Positions 58,822 to 64,000 of a stretch of DNA of 64,000 nucleotides are shown here, in pieces. Source of the stretch: Polaromonas sp. A23 (GTDB taxonomy: Bacteria; Pseudomonadota; Gammaproteobacteria; Burkholderiales; Burkholderiaceae_C); the NCBI RefSeq assembly GCF_002001015.1, contig NZ_MUNO01000004.1, positions 1 through 64,000 on the forward strand, in the 5' to 3' direction. The stretch's first letter is position 1. Each line of letters opens with the position of its first letter. The position numbers and the translations under genes are program-made. The notes under the pieces were generated by a model that saw nothing but the letters and a program-made list of their open reading frames with translations, made no database searches and had not been told where the DNA came from.

Positions 58822-59310
58822 CTACTCAGGAATTTTCACCAGGTACCGCCAATGGACAGCCCTTTGTTTGGCGACGTCAATAAGGCCCATTGTCAGGGTG
58901 TCTTTCGGAATGCTCTTCCCGTCGAACTGCATGTCACGTTGAGTGAATGTTGAAACCCAACCGGTCGTCTGATTCGGGTCTTTTCTGACCAGAACAACGA
59001 TGCCTGGCTGAGTAACTTGGTAGGCGATAACTTTTGGCAGTTCGGCGAATGCCGCTCTTAACTCTGCAGACTTGCCCTGAATAGGAATCGTTGAGTCGAC
59101 GGTTCGCAAAGTCCCATCGGGTTCGAAGCAGAACACTTGATATCGAGCCTCGCGGTAGTCGATTTCGTTAATTTTTGACTTGGCCTGATCCGTGAAATCG
59201 ACCTTGGACCAACATCCAACCAGATCACCAGTTGACGTGACTTGACGATTGTCCTGCGCGGCTGCGGAAAGCGAAAAGGCGACAAGGAGCAGAGCGATGG
59301 TTTTTGACAT
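58822..59310 (-). CDS. Hypothetical exported protein, 162 aa
   Basis: A signal peptide MSKTIALLLVAFSLSAAA precedes QDNRQVTSTGDLVGCWSKVDF. The mature domain ends WVSTFTQRDMQFDGKSIPKDT and a short helix. The D-L-x-G-C-W start resembles lipocalin-like small periplasmic proteins. It has no known partner. It is co-directional with the phosphatase-like gene, with a 75-nt gap. Confidence 0.6.
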   Translation of the reverse strand: MSKTIALLLVAFSLSAAAQDNRQVTSTGDLVGCWSKVDFTDQAKSKINEIDYREARYQVFCFEPDGTLRTVDSTIPIQGKSAELRAAFAELPKVIAYQVTQPGIVVLVRKDPNQTTGWVSTFTQRDMQFDGKSIPKDTLTMGLIDVAKQRAVHWRYLVKIPE

Positions 59311-59403
59311 AGCGTGTGAGAATAGGTTTGACTCCGCGCGATTCTAGGGGGCGTTCGAAGGCGCGTCTATCCTGTAAATGGATGAGACACCGTGACGCCG
59401 CAC

Positions 59404-60159
59404 TCAACCCAGTCGCCGCAACAAGCCCGGCACCGAAGAAGCCAGCAGCGCCACCCCGGTACACGTCAGCAAACTTAACACCAGCTTGCGAAAAGCCGTC
59501 TCGCTGATCCCGATGTACAGCCGCGCGCCCAGCAGTGAAGGAATCAACAGCGCCGGCGCGACGATGGCGAGGTAGGGCAGGGTGGCGGTGGTGATGATGC
59601 CGGTGGCAACGTAGGTGACGAAGGTAACCAGCAGCATCGACAGATTGAAGTTCTGGATGATGGCGCGCTGGGCGTCCTTGTCCATGCCGCGCAGCGTGCA
59701 CCACAGTGTGGGCAGTACGCCGGTGAATCCGCCAAGCGCGCCCATGACGCCACCTCCAGCGCCAACCAGTGCATCAGCTACCCGGCCGCCGCGTGTGATG
59801 CGTGGCAGTTGCGCACTGAACAGCATGGCAGGGCACCAGACAGCGAGCAGGGTGCCAAGAAAGGCTTTGAACACCTGCACGTCCACTTGTGGCAACAGGA
59901 GCATGCCAAGCGGAAGGCCCAGCAAGCCACCCAGCACAAAAGGAGCGAGTTGCGTGAGGTCAAAGCCGCGTCGCACTGTGATGGCGGCAATGATCTGCCC
60001 GGTCAGCGCACCAAACACCGCCATGGCTGCAGCCAGGCGCGGATCAATCGTCCAGGCCCAGAAGGACATGGCGACCAGACCGAAACCAAACCCCGACAAG
60101 CCCTGTACAAAACCGGCGGCGACAGCGCCGGCGATGATGACCAGCGTTTGCGCTTCCAT
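59404..60159 (-). CDS. TauE/SafE family permease
   Basis: An eight-helix inner-membrane protein of 251 residues with the family blocks AAGFVQGLSGFGFGLVAMSFWAW, LAPFVLGGLLGLPLGMLLLP and GAGGGVMGALGGFTGVLPTLW. TauE/SafE proteins export sulfite or organosulfonates or take up sulfur and carbon compounds. It begins 10 nt after gcvP on the same strand, so it may be co-transcribed with the glycine cleavage genes. Confidence 0.88.
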   Translation of the reverse strand: MEAQTLVIIAGAVAAGFVQGLSGFGFGLVAMSFWAWTIDPRLAAAMAVFGALTGQIIAAITVRRGFDLTQLAPFVLGGLLGLPLGMLLLPQVDVQVFKAFLGTLLAVWCPAMLFSAQLPRITRGGRVADALVGAGGGVMGALGGFTGVLPTLWCTLRGMDKDAQRAIIQNFNLSMLLVTFVTYVATGIITTATLPYLAIVAPALLIPSLLGARLYIGISETAFRKLVLSLLTCTGVALLASSVPGLLRRLG

Positions 60160-60169
60160 GAACTACCGC

Positions 60170-63067
<2,898 letters not shown>

Positions 63068-63083
63068 GGCAGGTTCCAGAATT

Positions 63084-63153
63084 CGTTCGCCCTGAGCTTG
63101 TCGAAGGGTCGGTGAACAATGAGGCAAGGCTTCGACAGGCTCAGCCAGAACGG
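63084..63153. repeat. Family D repeat, two inverted copies between gcvH and gcvP
   Basis: CGTTCGCCCTGAGCTTGTCG (63084) and CGACAGGCTCAGCCAGAACG (63133-63152) are inverted copies that would form a long hairpin in the gcvH-gcvP message. Confidence 0.75.
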
Positions 63154-63171
63154 TGTGGCAGGTAGGTTAAT

Positions 63172-63540
63172 TTAGGCGGAGGCAGAAAAAGCGGTGTAGC
63201 TTGTCTCGTCCATCAGCGCGTCAAGCTGGCCCTTGTTGGACAGCTTGACCTTGAAGAACCAGCCGGCTCCCAGCGGGTCGGTGTTGGCCAGTGACGGGTC
63301 GTCGCGCAGCGCTTCGTTGACTTCAGTCACTTCACCGCTGACGGGCATGTAGACGTCTGCCGCAGCCTTCACGGATTCCACCACACCGGCGACTTCCTTC
63401 TGCGCAACTGTGCTGCCAACAGAAGGCAGGTCCACAAAAACAACATCACCCAGCGCGTCCTGGGCATGGTGGGTGATGCCCACGGTGGCGACGTCGCCTT
63501 CAACTTTGATCCATTCGTGGTCTTCGGTGTACTTGATCAT
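63172..63540 (-). CDS. gcvH: Glycine cleavage system H protein
   Basis: This lipoyl-carrier protein of 122 residues shuttles the aminomethyl intermediate between P and T proteins. The lipoylation lysine is K58 in VVESVKAAADVYMP, and the C-terminal DPLGAGWFFKVKLS is conserved. ATG 63540 follows TTTTGGAGAACCCC; the frame extends further only through a TTG at 63552, which is too close to the ribosome site. Confidence 0.97.
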   Translation of the reverse strand: MIKYTEDHEWIKVEGDVATVGITHHAQDALGDVVFVDLPSVGSTVAQKEVAGVVESVKAAADVYMPVSGEVTEVNEALRDDPSLANTDPLGAGWFFKVKLSNKGQLDALMDETSYTAFSASA

Positions 63541-63564
63541 GGGGTTCTCCAAAATAATAAAAAT

Positions 63565-64000
63565 TCAACCGCGGAAATAGCGATTCGGGACAAAAGGCAT
63601 GGCGCTGACTTCCATGGGCACGGGCTTGCCGCGCACGATGGCGTTCACGCGGGTACCGATGGCCGAGAACTCGGGCTTCACATAGCCCATGGCCACAGGC
63701 TTGTCGATGCTGGGGCCCAGCAAGCCGCTGGTGACTTCGCCAATCGGCGAGCCGTCCATGCTTTGCAAGGGTGTGTGGTCCCGCACGGGGATGCGCTCCA
63801 GCGCAACCAGGCCCACGCGCTTGCGCGTGAGGAGGGCCGGAGAAGCCAATTGGGCCAGCACTTTGTCGGCGCCCGGGAAGCCGCCGGCCCGTGCACCACC
63901 AGTGCGGCGCACTTTCTGGATGGCCCAGTTCAGGTTGGCCTCGACCGGTGTGGTGGTGGTGTCGATGTCGTTACCGTAGAGGCAAAGCCCTGCTTCCAGC
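63565..64000 (-). CDS. gcvT: Aminomethyltransferase (glycine cleavage T protein), C-terminal part
   Basis: The T protein takes the methylene group from GcvH to tetrahydrofolate. The frame enters at the window end (LEAGLCLYGNDIDTTTTPVE, the conserved T-protein block) and continues to SAMPFVPNRYFRG. It includes RIPVRDHTPL, IGEVTSGLLGPSIDKPVAMGYV and the final PFVPxxYxR. It is first in the minus-strand operon gcvT-gcvH-gcvP. The start and any glycine riboswitch lie beyond the window. Confidence 0.96.
   Translation of the reverse strand, partial: LEAGLCLYGNDIDTTTTPVEANLNWAIQKVRRTGGARAGGFPGADKVLAQLASPALLTRKRVGLVALERIPVRDHTPLQSMDGSPIGEVTSGLLGPSIDKPVAMGYVKPEFSAIGTRVNAIVRGKPVPMEVSAMPFVPNRYFRG

Noticed and set aside
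63552..63565. Upstream TTG start for gcvH
   Set aside because: GGAGAACCCC is ideally spaced for ATG 63540, and the protein then begins MIKYTEDHEW as in other H proteins.

Overview
The window looks like chromosomal DNA of a betaproteobacterium of the family Comamonadaceae, closest in style to Polaromonas, Rhodoferax or Variovorax. This is inferred from gene content (NtrBC, intracellular PHB depolymerase, Bug-type periplasmic receptor, HiPIP, many LysR/IclR-controlled catabolic genes), high GC and several families of GC-rich palindromic intergenic repeats. No database was searched. I see no rRNA, tRNA, CRISPR array, prophage or complete insertion sequence.

Layout. 0-2.2 kb: end of ntrB, ntrC and a small HNH nuclease. 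2.2-4.9 kb (minus strand): a tightly coupled run thyA - two tandem 37-codon small ORFs - fosX - folA - xth, with 4-nt overlaps or a 2-nt gap at every junction. 5.2-8.1 kb: small accessory genes (DUF3592, two GNAT acetyltransferases, two unknowns). 8.1-11.1 kb: FAD-linked oxidase, DUF2069 and a YihY protein. 11.1-17.0 kb: a divergent LysR gene and a porin - Bug receptor - CocE-type hydrolase - N-formylglutamate amidohydrolase operon. 17-29.4 kb: miscellaneous genes (thioredoxin-like, P450, lipoproteins, HiPIP, MetY, CBS protein, PhaZ, GST, cupin, unknowns) and a 477-bp near-symmetrical palindrome. 29.5-32.9 kb: aroC and two transporters.

33-54.4 kb is a large catabolic cluster. It holds a LysR regulator facing a KPR - VOC - MaoC - class III CoA-transferase - AroE operon; a TetR gene followed by a TRAP transporter, type II dehydroquinase and a second AroE-like gene; and a PcaR/PcaU-like IclR gene facing a third AroE-like gene, a complete Liv-type ABC importer, an HPPD-like protein, a 3-dehydroshikimate-dehydratase-like TIM barrel, a PcaB-like protein and a Gfo/Idh/MocA dehydrogenase. 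Together these suggest uptake of a hydroaromatic acid related to quinate or shikimate and conversion towards protocatechuate. However, two of the three AroE paralogues lack the substrate-binding serines, the HPPD-like protein appears to lack a metal ligand, and the PcaB-like protein lacks the superfamily signature loop, so the true substrate may be something else. 54.4-64 kb: arfB, small membrane proteins, a transglutaminase-fold protein without its cysteine, an IS5-like MITE, an esterase, a phosphatase-like protein, a TauE permease and the glycine cleavage operon gcvT-gcvH-gcvP.

The most unusual signal is the repeat ecology. An approximately 50-bp hairpin-containing element (family B) occurs between genes and also inside coding sequence: in frame in the P450, in the LivJ signal peptide and in gcvP. 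An unrelated 87-bp element (family A) is present twice in tandem, in frame, in the N-terminus of one AroE. This resembles the palindromic elements known to invade Rickettsia proteins.
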